Below, in pieces: positions 1 through 8,992 of a stretch of 64,000 nucleotides of DNA. The stretch covers positions 682,001 to 746,000 of the forward strand of contig NZ_WAGX01000004.1 in assembly GCF_008830185.1 (NCBI RefSeq). The letters run 5' to 3'. Position numbers and translations under genes: made by a program. The stretch comes from Candidatus Galacturonatibacter soehngenii. Its GTDB lineage: Bacteria; Bacillota; Clostridia; Lachnospirales; Lachnospiraceae. Under the pieces are notes generated by a model that was not told the DNA's origin, ran no database searches, and saw only the letters and a program-made list of their open reading frames with translations. The number at the start of each line of letters is the position of its first letter. Within the stretch, counting starts at the first letter, position 1.

Positions 1-528
1 TAGTTCTTTTGATTGTATTACATTAACAAATCCAACTGGTACACCAATAATAAGTGCTGGATTTATCTTTCCTTCTTGAATTAATTCATATAGTCGAACC
101 AGTGCTGTTGGAGCATTACCAATTGCAAAAATAATTGGCTTTTGAAGTAAAGCTGCTTTATCCATGCTCGCAGTTGCTCTGGTCGTACCATTTTCCTTCG
201 CTATTTGAGCAACATCGTCATCTGACATAAAACAGTATACTTCTCCTCCAAATTTAGCCAACGATTTTTTATTAATTCCAGCTTTACCCATCTGCGTATC
301 TGTTACAATACATGCACCATTTTTGAGCTGTTCCAGCGTTTTCTTTACTACATCTTTTGAAAAACACAGCGTATTGGCATACTCAAAATCTGCTGAAGTA
401 TGTATAACCCTTTTTATAATCGGTGCCTTATCATCCTCTGGAATCGGGGGATTCATTTCTTGTGTTATGATTTCAAAGCTTCTCTTTTCAATGTCTCTTG
501 GGAGTACATTTTCTAAATCAATCTTCAT
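1..528 (-). CDS. cbiC: Cobalt-precorrin-8 methylmutase CbiC (partial, cut by window edge)
   Basis: This enzyme moves the C11 methyl group to C12 to give cobyrinic acid, the last step of corrin ring formation. The frame is open from an ATG at 528 to position 1, giving 176 residues; the C-terminus lies outside the window. An AATGGAGGTAATATG context supports the start. His43, in the segment RVIHTSADFEYA, matches the catalytic histidine of the CobH/CbiC family. It follows cbiP by 17 bases and belongs to the same minus-strand operon. The family is clear; only the C-terminus is unknown. Confidence 0.93.
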   Translation of the reverse strand, partial: MKIDLENVLPRDIEKRSFEIITQEMNPPIPEDDKAPIIKRVIHTSADFEYANTLCFSKDVVKKTLEQLKNGACIVTDTQMGKAGINKKSLAKFGGEVYCFMSDDDVAQIAKENGTTRATASMDKAALLQKPIIFAIGNAPTALVRLYELIQEGKINPALIIGVPVGFVNVIQSKEL

Positions 529-545
529 ATTACCTCCATTACTTA

Positions 546-2081
546 TCAAGTGGTAAGACCTTCCTCTAGTATCTGATAGATCTGTTTCATATCCAAGCTT
601 TCTCTTAAATAATTAGCCAAACTATCATATTGTTTTTCTTTATATTCATCAAAATCTATCGACTTAATATCTTCTTCCTTTAATCCAAGCTTAACGCCAA
701 GCGATAGAATTAATTTTCTAGTTACTTCTTCTTCATCAAAGATACCATGGATGTAAGAGCCATATACATTATCTAAATATGCACCATCCCATTTTTCCTT
801 TATAAAATGTTCATTTTTATCAGTATTTATCTCTTTTATTCTAGTAAGAGGCTTTATAACATCACTTAACAGAGTGCTTTGTCCCATATGAAGCTCATAG
901 CCTTTTAACGCTACGGAAGATAACGCATTAAGCCCTCCCTGTAACAGTTCGAATCTTCCTGTAACTTGCCTTCTTGTTTTCTGTTCTTCAAAAACTGTCT
1001 TAATTGGAAGTAAACCCATTCCCTTCATTTCTCCGCCCGCTTCGACTGCATAAGGATCGTGTAAGGTTTCACCAAGCATTTGATATCCGCCGCAAATACC
1101 AAATATAATAGTGTCTTTTGCAGCTTCCTTTAATATAGCAGCTTCTAAACCATTTTGACGCATCCACAACAAATCACCCATTGTATTTTTTGTTCCAGGA
1201 ATAATAATCATGTCAGGGCTTTTTAAATCCTGTACTTTATCTATAAAACGAAGCGATACTCCTTCGATTCGCTCCAGTGCATTAAAGTCTGTAAAATTCG
1301 AAATCCTTGGTAACTTAATCACTGCGATGTCAATACTTGATGCTTTTTTAGTCTTGGTAAAACGATCCGTTAGACTGTCCTCATCCTCAATATCTACATG
1401 CATGTATGGAACCACTCCAACTACAGGAATCCTTGACTTTTCCTCTAGCATGACAAGTCCTGGTTTTAGAATTTCTTTATCACCACGAAACTTATTAATA
1501 ATGCTTCCTTTTACCATTCTTTGTTCTTCTTCCTCTAACAAAACCATAGTACCAATTAGTTGCGCAAAAACGCCACCTCTGTCAATATCTCCAACCAGTA
1601 ATACAGGAGCTTTTGCCATTTTTGCCATTCCCATATTCACAATATCTTCACTTTTTAGATTAATTTCAGCTGGACTTCCTGCACCTTCAATTACAATAAT
1701 ATCATATTCCTTCGAAAGTGTATGATAAGCCTTCATGATATCAGGAACTAAATTCTTTTTATATTTGAAGTAATCAACCGCTTTCATATTACCAATTACT
1801 TCCCCATTTACAATGACTTGAGATCCAAGATCATTTGTAGGTTTTAATAGAATTGGATTCATTAATACATTAGGCTCTATCTTAGCTGCTTGTGCTTGCA
1901 TTACTTGTGCTCTTCCCATCTCAAGACCGTCTTTTGTGATAAAAGAGTTCAATGCCATATTCTGCGACTTAAAGGGGGCAACTTTATAGCCATCTTGTTT
2001 AAAGATTCTGCATAACCCAGCTACAATAAGACTCTTTCCTGCATTTGACATGGTTCCTTGAATCATGATTGATTTTGCCAT
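546..2081 (-). CDS. cbiP: Cobyric acid synthase CbiP (CobQ)
   Basis: This glutamine-dependent enzyme amidates four carboxylates (b, d, e, g) of adenosylcobyrinic acid a,c-diamide to give adenosylcobyric acid. The 511 residues match the usual family length. The N-terminal synthetase domain carries a P-loop-like [12 protein letters not shown] at residues 6-17. The C-terminal class I amidotransferase domain has nucleophile Cys330 ([10 protein letters not shown]) and His445 (YIHGIFD). The start has an AGGAGATTATAATG context. It sits between cobD and cbiC, which is a sensible order for late corrin steps. Confidence 0.96.
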   Translation of the reverse strand: MAKSIMIQGTMSNAGKSLIVAGLCRIFKQDGYKVAPFKSQNMALNSFITKDGLEMGRAQVMQAQAAKIEPNVLMNPILLKPTNDLGSQVIVNGEVIGNMKAVDYFKYKKNLVPDIMKAYHTLSKEYDIIVIEGAGSPAEINLKSEDIVNMGMAKMAKAPVLLVGDIDRGGVFAQLIGTMVLLEEEEQRMVKGSIINKFRGDKEILKPGLVMLEEKSRIPVVGVVPYMHVDIEDEDSLTDRFTKTKKASSIDIAVIKLPRISNFTDFNALERIEGVSLRFIDKVQDLKSPDMIIIPGTKNTMGDLLWMRQNGLEAAILKEAAKDTIIFGICGGYQMLGETLHDPYAVEAGGEMKGMGLLPIKTVFEEQKTRRQVTGRFELLQGGLNALSSVALKGYELHMGQSTLLSDVIKPLTRIKEINTDKNEHFIKEKWDGAYLDNVYGSYIHGIFDEEEVTRKLILSLGVKLGLKEEDIKSIDFDEYKEKQYDSLANYLRESLDMKQIYQILEEGLTT

Positions 2082-2117
2082 TATAATCTCCTCATATTAA
2101 CTCATTCATTTATCCTA

Positions 2118-3170
2118 TCACTCTTTGTTTCTGCCATTCTGGCAACGCTTTAATACCTCAATTAACTTTTTATTTTCTTCGTGCCCTTTTATAGCAACTC
2201 GGTAAAAGCCTTCTTCTAATCCACGATAATTACTACAATCTCGAATTAAAATGCCTTCCTTTATACATAGATCAAACAATCCCTTTTGCCCTTTAAAAAA
2301 TATATAATTCGCCTTTGAACCATAGATTTGAAAACCACACTCTAATAATTCGTGCATCAAATAGCTTCTCTCATCCCTTATCAGTTCCTTTGTTTTTGCT
2401 ACGTACTCCTTTTGCTCTAATGCTGCGACTCCTGCCTTTTGAGCTAATACGGAAACACTCCATGGTTGTCTTACTTTATTTATCAACTCAATCATTTTAA
2501 TGTTTCCTATTGCTGCAAATCCAAGACGGATTCCAGGCATCGCATACAGTTTTGTAAAAGCGTTGATTACAATTAGATTATCGTATCGTTCTACTTCTTT
2601 TATAACGCTAACTTCTGCCCCATTCTCCAAAAAGCTTATAAAACATTCATCAATCACTAATATTGTTTTATTTTTCTTACATGTTTCAATGATACGCATC
2701 ATTAACTCTTTTGGTATCACTTCTCCAGTAGGATTATTCGGATTACATAAAAAAACCATGTCAATCTCTTTCGTAACTGCATTTAGAAAATCTTCTTTTA
2801 GTATGAATCCTTGCTCTTCTTTTAATCGATAGCAAAATATCTTAGCATCAATTGCGTGAAGTGCTTGCTCATATTCTGCGAATCCAGGTGCAAGAATCAA
2901 TGCCTTTTTCGGCTTTAGTGCAGCTGTTATAGCAAAAATAATGTCTGCTGCTCCATTCGAACACAGAATATAATTCTTTTTTATTCCATAATACTTGGCA
3001 AGACTTTTGCAAAGTTCTTCACATCGAACATCAGGATAATGAACCGCCAAATCAATACTATCCATGAGAGCTATTTTTACACCTCTTGGTAATCCAAGAG
3101 GATTTATATTAGCTGAAAAATCTATCACATCTTTGTGTTTATAAATATCTCCGCCATGTACATTTATCAT
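2118..3170 (-). CDS. cobD: Threonine-phosphate decarboxylase CobD
   Basis: This PLP-dependent enzyme makes (R)-1-amino-2-propanol O-2-phosphate, the aminopropanol linker that CbiB attaches to cobyric acid. It belongs to the fold type I aminotransferase family and resembles HisC. The predicted PLP lysine is Lys207 in AFTKLYAMPGIRLGF; NPNNPTGE (residues 143-150) is the usual substrate-pocket motif. The context, between cbiB and cbiP inside the cobalamin operon, is what separates it from histidinol-phosphate aminotransferase. The start has a good AAAGGAG site. This is Salmonella CobD, not Pseudomonas CobD. Confidence 0.92.
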   Translation of the reverse strand: MINVHGGDIYKHKDVIDFSANINPLGLPRGVKIALMDSIDLAVHYPDVRCEELCKSLAKYYGIKKNYILCSNGAADIIFAITAALKPKKALILAPGFAEYEQALHAIDAKIFCYRLKEEQGFILKEDFLNAVTKEIDMVFLCNPNNPTGEVIPKELMMRIIETCKKNKTILVIDECFISFLENGAEVSVIKEVERYDNLIVINAFTKLYAMPGIRLGFAAIGNIKMIELINKVRQPWSVSVLAQKAGVAALEQKEYVAKTKELIRDERSYLMHELLECGFQIYGSKANYIFFKGQKGLFDLCIKEGILIRDCSNYRGLEEGFYRVAIKGHEENKKLIEVLKRCQNGRNKE

Positions 3171-3183
3171 GATAACTCCTTTA

Positions 3184-4137
3184 CTATTGTATATACAAAA
3201 TAAGAATCATAACGCAAAACACAAGCACTCCTAAATAAGCCGTTACATACATAAGTCGATTTACTCTCTTAATATCCAAAGGCTCTAAATCTTTCTTGGC
3301 ATCTCCAATTGTCTTTTTCTCATATAATTTACCAAAATAATATGCGTTTCCCGCTAGCTGAATGTTTAATGCCCCTGCACAAACGGACTCTGTTTGTGCA
3401 GAATTTGGACTTGCATGCTTCAAGCGATCGCGTTTAAAGATATACCAAGCATTCTTTGCATCATAACCACACAGAAAGGAGGCTGCTATCATAAGGAGAG
3501 CACTTATTCTTGCAGGTATAAAGTTTAGCACATCATCAAGCTTTGCACTCATTCTTCCAAAATACAAATTCTCTTCATTTTTATAACCTACCATGGAATC
3601 CAATGTGTTTACCGCTTTATAAAAGAAACCAAATACAGGTCCTCCAATCATCATAAAAAAAAGTGGTGCAATGACTCCATCTGTTGTATTTTCCGCTACT
3701 GTTTCAACGCTAGCTTTTATGATTCCTTCTTTACTAAGAGCCGATGTATCTCTTCCAACAATCATGGATACCGCATGTCTTGCTTTTTCTAAATCAGGGT
3801 CAGATAACGCATCATAAACCTTCATGCTTTCCGTACGAAGAGATTTCGTTGCAAGAATCTGATAGCAAAAAATCGTCTCAATTACAAACCCCAAATTAAA
3901 GTGAATCCGATAACCTACAAACAAAAGTAGAAATGGTACAATCGTAGAAAGAAACACTACAATAAAACATAAAATAATTCCACCAATTAGCTCTCCAACC
4001 CTATTAGAAGGAAAAAACGCTCGAATCTTTTTCTTAAAAAACGAAATTGTATTTCCTATCGCACATATGGGATGAAAAGAACCAAAGGGATCTCCAATGA
4101 TCAAATCAAGAATAAACCCTAATACTACTGGTAACAT
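3184..4137 (-). CDS. cbiB: Adenosylcobinamide-phosphate synthase CbiB
   Basis: CbiB is an integral membrane enzyme that joins aminopropanol phosphate to adenosylcobyric acid, giving adenosylcobinamide phosphate. The 317-residue protein starts MLPVVLGFILDLIIGDP, typical of the family, and has several hydrophobic spans, including a C-terminal anchor. AETVAENTTDGVIAPLF is a highly recognisable family segment. The start overlaps the end of the upstream fusion gene by 13 bases, with GGAGG eight bases before the ATG, which suggests translational coupling. It lies next to cobD, which makes its co-substrate. Confidence 0.95.
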   Translation of the reverse strand: MLPVVLGFILDLIIGDPFGSFHPICAIGNTISFFKKKIRAFFPSNRVGELIGGIILCFIVVFLSTIVPFLLLFVGYRIHFNLGFVIETIFCYQILATKSLRTESMKVYDALSDPDLEKARHAVSMIVGRDTSALSKEGIIKASVETVAENTTDGVIAPLFFMMIGGPVFGFFYKAVNTLDSMVGYKNEENLYFGRMSAKLDDVLNFIPARISALLMIAASFLCGYDAKNAWYIFKRDRLKHASPNSAQTESVCAGALNIQLAGNAYYFGKLYEKKTIGDAKKDLEPLDIKRVNRLMYVTAYLGVLVFCVMILILYIQ

Positions 4138-5102
4138 GCACTGCCTCCATCAATCTCTAATAAAAATCCTTCACAGTTTTTGGCAAGCCAGTCATGATAT
4201 GATCTTTTTTCCTTAGCAAATAACGTCATGATAGACATAATCGTTCCGCCATGTGTTACAATTGCAATGCTATCATATTGATGCTTCACTGCGTCTTTTA
4301 TAATATGCAAAAAAGTATCCTCTACCCTTCTATTCGTATCCTCCATCGATTCACCGTTTGGAAAACCACTCATGGCATTACTGTCAATCCATTTTTGATA
4401 ATCTTTGTTTCCTTTCAATTCTTCATAATTTTTATATTCAAAATCACCAAAATCAGTCTCCCTTAATCCTGAAATCACTGCCGTTTCGTGGTTAGGGTAT
4501 AGAATATTTGCAGTTTCTTGACATCGTTTTAGTGGGCTTACATACACTTTACAGACGAAAGGAAGTTTCTTTTCTTTTGCCAGTGCTATACCTTCTTCAC
4601 ATAAAGACTCATCTGTACTACCAATAAAGCGTTTTTCTAGATTGCCCTTTGTGATAGAATGTCTTATTAAATACACTTTTATGATTGCAGATTCTTTTAT
4701 TTCCTGATCGTTTTTCTTATTTTCTTTTATCTTAGTTGCAATCCCATATTGTACTCGATATACCTCTTTTGCGTAACCTGCAACAAGACAGCCTATTCTA
4801 CCGACCATCTCTCTATATTTTCGTTCAAATGCATCTACTGGTACTAGGCCACTTCCAATCTCATTGCAGATGATAATAAGGTCTTTATTTTCCTTTAGCC
4901 ATGTATCAATAAAAGTATAAACATCGATTTCTTCTTTCATTCTACGATAAATCAAACGTTCGAGTCCACAAATTGCTTTTGCCTGGAGCAATTCTTCATA
5001 ATTACAGTATTCGCCGTCTAAGATTTCCTGTTCGTTTATATGAAATTCTTTTTTTACAAATTCTTTTTTTCCCTGATATGCGCCACCGATTACAAATATC
5101 AT
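4125..5102 (-). CDS. Degenerate CobU-like domain fused to CobC-type alpha-ribazole phosphatase
   Basis: Two domains are visible. Residues 1-130 resemble CobU: NEIGSGLVPVDAFERKYREM (80-99) is the conserved CobU segment. Its P-loop reads GGAYQGKKEF, with Lys in place of the usual Ser/Thr, and the RHxxxR histidine segment used for guanylylation is absent. Residues 141-325 are a histidine phosphatase: RH at 147-148, Glu215 and His284 (VTHGG). The C-terminal half probably dephosphorylates alpha-ribazole or adenosylcobalamin 5'-phosphate, the CobC step. The N-terminal half is probably not a working kinase, since a complete cobU lies two genes upstream. The start follows TACGGAGGCAGATATG. Confidence 0.85.
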   Translation of the reverse strand: MIFVIGGAYQGKKEFVKKEFHINEQEILDGEYCNYEELLQAKAICGLERLIYRRMKEEIDVYTFIDTWLKENKDLIIICNEIGSGLVPVDAFERKYREMVGRIGCLVAGYAKEVYRVQYGIATKIKENKKNDQEIKESAIIKVYLIRHSITKGNLEKRFIGSTDESLCEEGIALAKEKKLPFVCKVYVSPLKRCQETANILYPNHETAVISGLRETDFGDFEYKNYEELKGNKDYQKWIDSNAMSGFPNGESMEDTNRRVEDTFLHIIKDAVKHQYDSIAIVTHGGTIMSIMTLFAKEKRSYHDWLAKNCEGFLLEIDGGSACYQ

Positions 5103-5118
5103 ATCTGCCTCCGTAAAA

Positions 5119-5889
5119 TTAGTACTGAATGGTTAAAACAAGCTGTCCAACGAGTGCTCCAATTGCCATAAAAAGTTCGCAAATTTGCAAAAACCACCCT
5201 GCCAAGTCTCCAGTAATTCCTCCAAACTGCTTATAAGATGTGCTACGGTAACAATGAAGTGCTACCATTGCTCCTAATACAACGCTAATTCCTATAAACC
5301 CACCAACAAAAATCATAAAGGCACTTGAAATAACAGCGAAAAACAACATACAATAACGCACCACACGCTTTTGTGCTGCATCAGAAAAAGCATGTACCAA
5401 GCCGCTATCCTTGGCTAAATCAAAGGAAACAACCGAAAACCCGCTCAATGCCCTTGATAATATGTATCCAAAACATAAGGTAAGAACACTTTGTATGTTT
5501 AACTCGCTCCATACTCCAATTAAAAGGATAAAATAGACCAAACAACTAATAAGAGCAAATGCACCAATGTGAGAATCCTTTAAGATTTCTAATTTGCGTT
5601 CTTTGGACTGATAGGAATTAATTGCATCCTGTGTGTCGATAAAACCATCCAGATGGATTCCACCTGTTATTATAATTGGAATGACAAGAATACCAGAAAT
5701 TCGAAAAAGAACGCCTAACTCCAACAAGCTAGATAAATAGCAAAACCCATAAAGAACCAGACCAATTACCAGCCCAATTACAGGAAAAAAACACATGGAA
5801 TAGCGCATATTTTTCTCATTCCACTGCGTCTTTGGCATTGGTATCTTTGAATACATTGAAAAAGCTATCTTACATCCATTCCAAATCAC
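5119..5889 (-). CDS. cobS: Adenosylcobinamide-GDP ribazoletransferase CobS
   Basis: CobS is a membrane enzyme that joins adenosylcobinamide-GDP to alpha-ribazole (phosphate), completing the nucleotide loop. The 256-residue protein has several membrane spans and the family signature HLDGFIDTQDA at residues 79-89, where the acidic residues bind Mg. The start is a GTG that overlaps the 3' end of cobU by 20 bases. An AAGGA lies a few bases upstream, so coupling with cobU is likely. The length and context fit the family well. Confidence 0.94.
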   Translation of the reverse strand: MIWNGCKIAFSMYSKIPMPKTQWNEKNMRYSMCFFPVIGLVIGLVLYGFCYLSSLLELGVLFRISGILVIPIIITGGIHLDGFIDTQDAINSYQSKERKLEILKDSHIGAFALISCLVYFILLIGVWSELNIQSVLTLCFGYILSRALSGFSVVSFDLAKDSGLVHAFSDAAQKRVVRYCMLFFAVISSAFMIFVGGFIGISVVLGAMVALHCYRSTSYKQFGGITGDLAGWFLQICELFMAIGALVGQLVLTIQY

Positions 5890-6415
5890 AATCTATCCTT
5901 CCTTTCCAAAAAACTGGTATGGAATAGACAACTTCACATACCACATCGGCTTGGTTTGCAATCTCTTGGTTTAATCTTCCAAGTAATTGTATATATTGTT
6001 TCATTTCTATATCGGCAGGCATTGAATCGTTAAATACCTCATTTGAGATAATAATCAAGTTTTTACAAGCTTTAGACAAAAGAAGAATCCCTTGCATAAT
6101 TTCTTCAAATGCTTTTTCCTTGGCTCCATACTCCATATATAACTCGTTTGCCAAAAGATTTGACATACACTCCAATAAAACGGTGTGTCCCACATTGGAT
6201 ACAACTTCTTTTAAATTGCAATAGCACTCGATTGTCTCAAAGCCTTTTCCAGCTCTCATTTGCTTATGTCTGTTTATTTTATCTAGTGTTTCCTCCCCAT
6301 AAGGGTACATAGTAGCAAGATATGTCTTTTTCTCATCACCTGATAAACGCAGACAAAGTTCTTCTCCATATGCTGATTTTCCACTTCCGCTTGCACCTGT
6401 TATTAATACTATCAT
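5870..6415 (-). CDS. cobU: Adenosylcobinamide kinase / phosphate guanylyltransferase CobU
   Basis: This bifunctional enzyme phosphorylates adenosylcobinamide and then adds GMP, giving the activated donor used by CobS. The P-loop GASGSGKSAY is intact (residues 7-16). His50 in INRHKQMR matches the guanylylated histidine of Salmonella CobU. I prefer the ATG at 6415 over the in-frame ATG at 6427, because GGGAGA sits a few bases upstream of the former and nothing similar precedes the latter. That gives 181 residues, the usual size. Being complete, it explains why the downstream CobU-like domain could have decayed. Confidence 0.94.
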   Translation of the reverse strand: MIVLITGASGSGKSAYGEELCLRLSGDEKKTYLATMYPYGEETLDKINRHKQMRAGKGFETIECYCNLKEVVSNVGHTVLLECMSNLLANELYMEYGAKEKAFEEIMQGILLLSKACKNLIIISNEVFNDSMPADIEMKQYIQLLGRLNQEIANQADVVCEVVYSIPVFWKGRIDCDLEWM

Positions 6416-6506
6416 AGATTCTCCCATCCGACTATTCTTTTTTCCCTTAAGGAGGTTCTAGTAACTTCATGATTATTTGGATGATACATTATTATTAAGT
6501 AAGGAA

Positions 6507-7559
6507 TCACGCATCAAGTGGCTGGTATGCGTCGACTTTTATCTGTTCAAAAGTACTCATTTCCTGATACACACGTACCGCCATGTCAAGAATAGGAAAA
6601 AGTGCTACTGCACCTGTTCCTTCACCCAAGCACATATCGCAAGTTATAAACGGGCTAAGGCCGATTTCATCAAGAATCATTTGTGCTGCTGGTTCCTTTG
6701 AAACATGAGATGGTAATAAATAATCCTTTACCAATGGATTCATCTTTACCGCCATCAAAGCTGCCACGGCTGATATAAATCCATCAATCACTACTGGTAT
6801 TCGATATCTAGCTCCGCCAAGAAATACTCCAATAAGTCCTCCGATATCAAAACCACCAATTTTACTAAGGATATCAATCATATCTTCTTTGTTTGGTTGG
6901 TGTAATAGGATTGCATCATTGATTACTTTTATCTTCCTTATAAGACCTTCGTTTGATAACCCAGCCCCTCTTCCTGTCACCTCATCAACACTTTTCTCTA
7001 ATAACACAGAGGCAATGGCACTACTGGTTGTCGTATTACCAATTCCCATTTCACCTGTAGCAATGATTTGGTAACCCTTTTTCTTTAGTTCAAAAACAGT
7101 TGATATGCCAGTTAATATTGCCTGAGCAGCTTCTTCTTTTGTCATTGCTGGTTCTTTGGCAAAGTTTTTGGTACCATAAGCAATTTTTTTATTCGTTAAA
7201 TTTGTATCTTTTGCAATACCAATATCAATCGGAAATAACTTTGTGTTAGTATAACCTGCCATAATGCTAACAGAAGTTTTATTCTTAAGAAAATTTTCTG
7301 CAACAATTGCAGTCACTTCTTGCCCTGTTTGCGTAATTTTTTCTTCCACCACCCCATTATCCGCACACATAATCACAAGGGCTTTTTTATCAATCTCCAC
7401 CTCATGCTTTTCTATCATACCTGCGATTTTAATAATCGCATATTCCAGTTTGCCTAAGCTTTTTAAAGGCTTTGCAATGCTGTCAAAGCGATTCTCACAC
7501 ATTTGCATTGCCTTTTGATTCGCGGGTTTTATCTCATTTATTACTTGCTCTATGGTCAT
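6507..7559 (-). CDS. cobT: Nicotinate-nucleotide:dimethylbenzimidazole phosphoribosyltransferase CobT
   Basis: CobT transfers phosphoribose from nicotinate mononucleotide to a lower-ligand base, giving alpha-ribazole 5'-phosphate or its analogue. Length (350 residues) and motifs fit: GEMGIGNTTTSSAI mid-protein, GRGAGLS, and the C-terminal CLGEGTGAVALFP that carries the catalytic glutamate. The start is preceded by GAGGATACC. No bluB or bza base-synthesis gene is visible here, so the lower ligand cannot be predicted. About 90 bases separate it from cobU, the widest gap inside the operon. Confidence 0.96.
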   Translation of the reverse strand: MTIEQVINEIKPANQKAMQMCENRFDSIAKPLKSLGKLEYAIIKIAGMIEKHEVEIDKKALVIMCADNGVVEEKITQTGQEVTAIVAENFLKNKTSVSIMAGYTNTKLFPIDIGIAKDTNLTNKKIAYGTKNFAKEPAMTKEEAAQAILTGISTVFELKKKGYQIIATGEMGIGNTTTSSAIASVLLEKSVDEVTGRGAGLSNEGLIRKIKVINDAILLHQPNKEDMIDILSKIGGFDIGGLIGVFLGGARYRIPVVIDGFISAVAALMAVKMNPLVKDYLLPSHVSKEPAAQMILDEIGLSPFITCDMCLGEGTGAVALFPILDMAVRVYQEMSTFEQIKVDAYQPLDA

Positions 7560-7609
7560 GGTATCCTCTGCTTTCTATTGTAAACATGTATCTTTATTTA
7601 TTCTCTTAT

Positions 7610-8974
7610 CTATTTGCACCTGCTTAAAAAGCGATAGATAAATTCTTGATTGGAATAATAATAAAGGTGGGGAAAGCCTATATTTTGATTTGCTGTAGCG
7701 TGAATGCAGCTCCATGAAGTATTTCTTAACGGCTTCTTTGCTATAAAGTCACTCCCACAGTTGTCACTGTCAAAATAGTGAAACTCATGTCCCTTTATTA
7801 TTTCCTCCTTATCTAGTAACGTATCAAGCTTACTCGTTTTTAACTCAATATATCCAAACCGTCCAAGACGCTTCGTTTTGTAAACATTTCCTTTGATTGC
7901 TCCTACCATATTATAGGTCACATTTGCATTATCCTCCATCGTATCATGCAAATACATAAAACCACCACACTCAGCTAATACAGGTCGGTTTGCTTTTATA
8001 TAATCTCTTATCTCACTAAGCATTGAGGTATTTTCACTTAACTTCTTTGCATAAAGCTCTGGATAACCACCTAAAAGAATCAATCCTTGTATGTTATCTG
8101 GTAGCTTTTTATCATAAAGAGGTGAAAAAAACGTAAGTTTTGCTCCCATTTTTTCCATTAGCTCCAAATTATCTTCATAATAAAAACAAAAAGCTTCGTC
8201 TCTTGCCACTGCAATCAAGGGTGAAGAAGAAAGCGTTTGGTATTCATATATCGTCTCGTCAATATCTTTAGCTGATTGTGCAATTTTTATAATTTTATCT
8301 ATGTCGAGCGTTTTTTCAAACAACTTAGCTAAAGCATCCATTTTTTCTTCTATTTTTTGTACTTCCTCTGGCATAACAAGTCCAAGATGCCTGCTTTCTA
8401 GTTTAAGTTCTTCTACTTTTGGCACATATCCTAATACCTCAATGGAAAGCTCCTTTTCAATCACTTTTTTTAGTTCTGGATAAAACATCTCCGATACCTG
8501 ATTTAATATAACTCCTTTGATATTTGAGCCACTTCTAAATTCAATAAAGCCTTTGATAACTGGAACAACCGAAAGGCTCATTCCCTTTGCATTTACGACA
8601 AGAATAACTGGCACATCTAATGTCTTAGCTAACTCATAAGAACTTCCTTGCTCAGATATTCCACCTACTCCATCATAATACCCCATAACCCCTTCTATTA
8701 GAGCAATGTCACTGCCTTTAGCCGCATTGGTGAATAGATACTTGGTCGTCAATGGATCTGTAAAAAATGTATCCAGATTGCGTGAAGGAATCTGTAATAT
8801 TTTCTTATGAAACATTGGGTCAATGTAGTCAGGTCCGCATTTGAAGGCAGTTACCTTTTTCTCCCTTACTTTTAATGCACGAAGTAAGCCGCAAGTAAGC
8901 AACGTTTTACCGCTGCCACTTGACACTGCTGCTATCATAATTCTTGGAATGTTTAATTTATTTTCTATCTTCAT
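7610..8974 (-). CDS. cbiA: Cobyrinate a,c-diamide synthase CbiA
   Basis: CbiA uses glutamine and ATP to amidate the a and c side chains of cobyrinic acid. The N-terminal dethiobiotin-synthetase-like domain has the P-loop AAVSSGSGKT, and the C-terminal class I amidotransferase domain has the nucleophile in LAECGGFMYL. The ATG at 8974 is preferred because AGGTGA lies six bases upstream; an in-frame GTG at 8983 has no such site. This gives 454 residues, normal for CbiA. It is paralogous to cbiP downstream but shorter and with different motifs. Confidence 0.95.
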   Translation of the reverse strand: MKIENKLNIPRIMIAAVSSGSGKTLLTCGLLRALKVREKKVTAFKCGPDYIDPMFHKKILQIPSRNLDTFFTDPLTTKYLFTNAAKGSDIALIEGVMGYYDGVGGISEQGSSYELAKTLDVPVILVVNAKGMSLSVVPVIKGFIEFRSGSNIKGVILNQVSEMFYPELKKVIEKELSIEVLGYVPKVEELKLESRHLGLVMPEEVQKIEEKMDALAKLFEKTLDIDKIIKIAQSAKDIDETIYEYQTLSSSPLIAVARDEAFCFYYEDNLELMEKMGAKLTFFSPLYDKKLPDNIQGLILLGGYPELYAKKLSENTSMLSEIRDYIKANRPVLAECGGFMYLHDTMEDNANVTYNMVGAIKGNVYKTKRLGRFGYIELKTSKLDTLLDKEEIIKGHEFHYFDSDNCGSDFIAKKPLRNTSWSCIHATANQNIGFPHLYYYSNQEFIYRFLSRCK

Positions 8975-8992
8975 GCACTTCACCTATCTATT

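Noticed and set aside
6469-6498. Plus-strand AAGGAGG followed by an ATG between cobU and cobT
   Set aside because: The frame ends after nine codons, and both neighbours are read from the minus strand; the purine run is probably chance.
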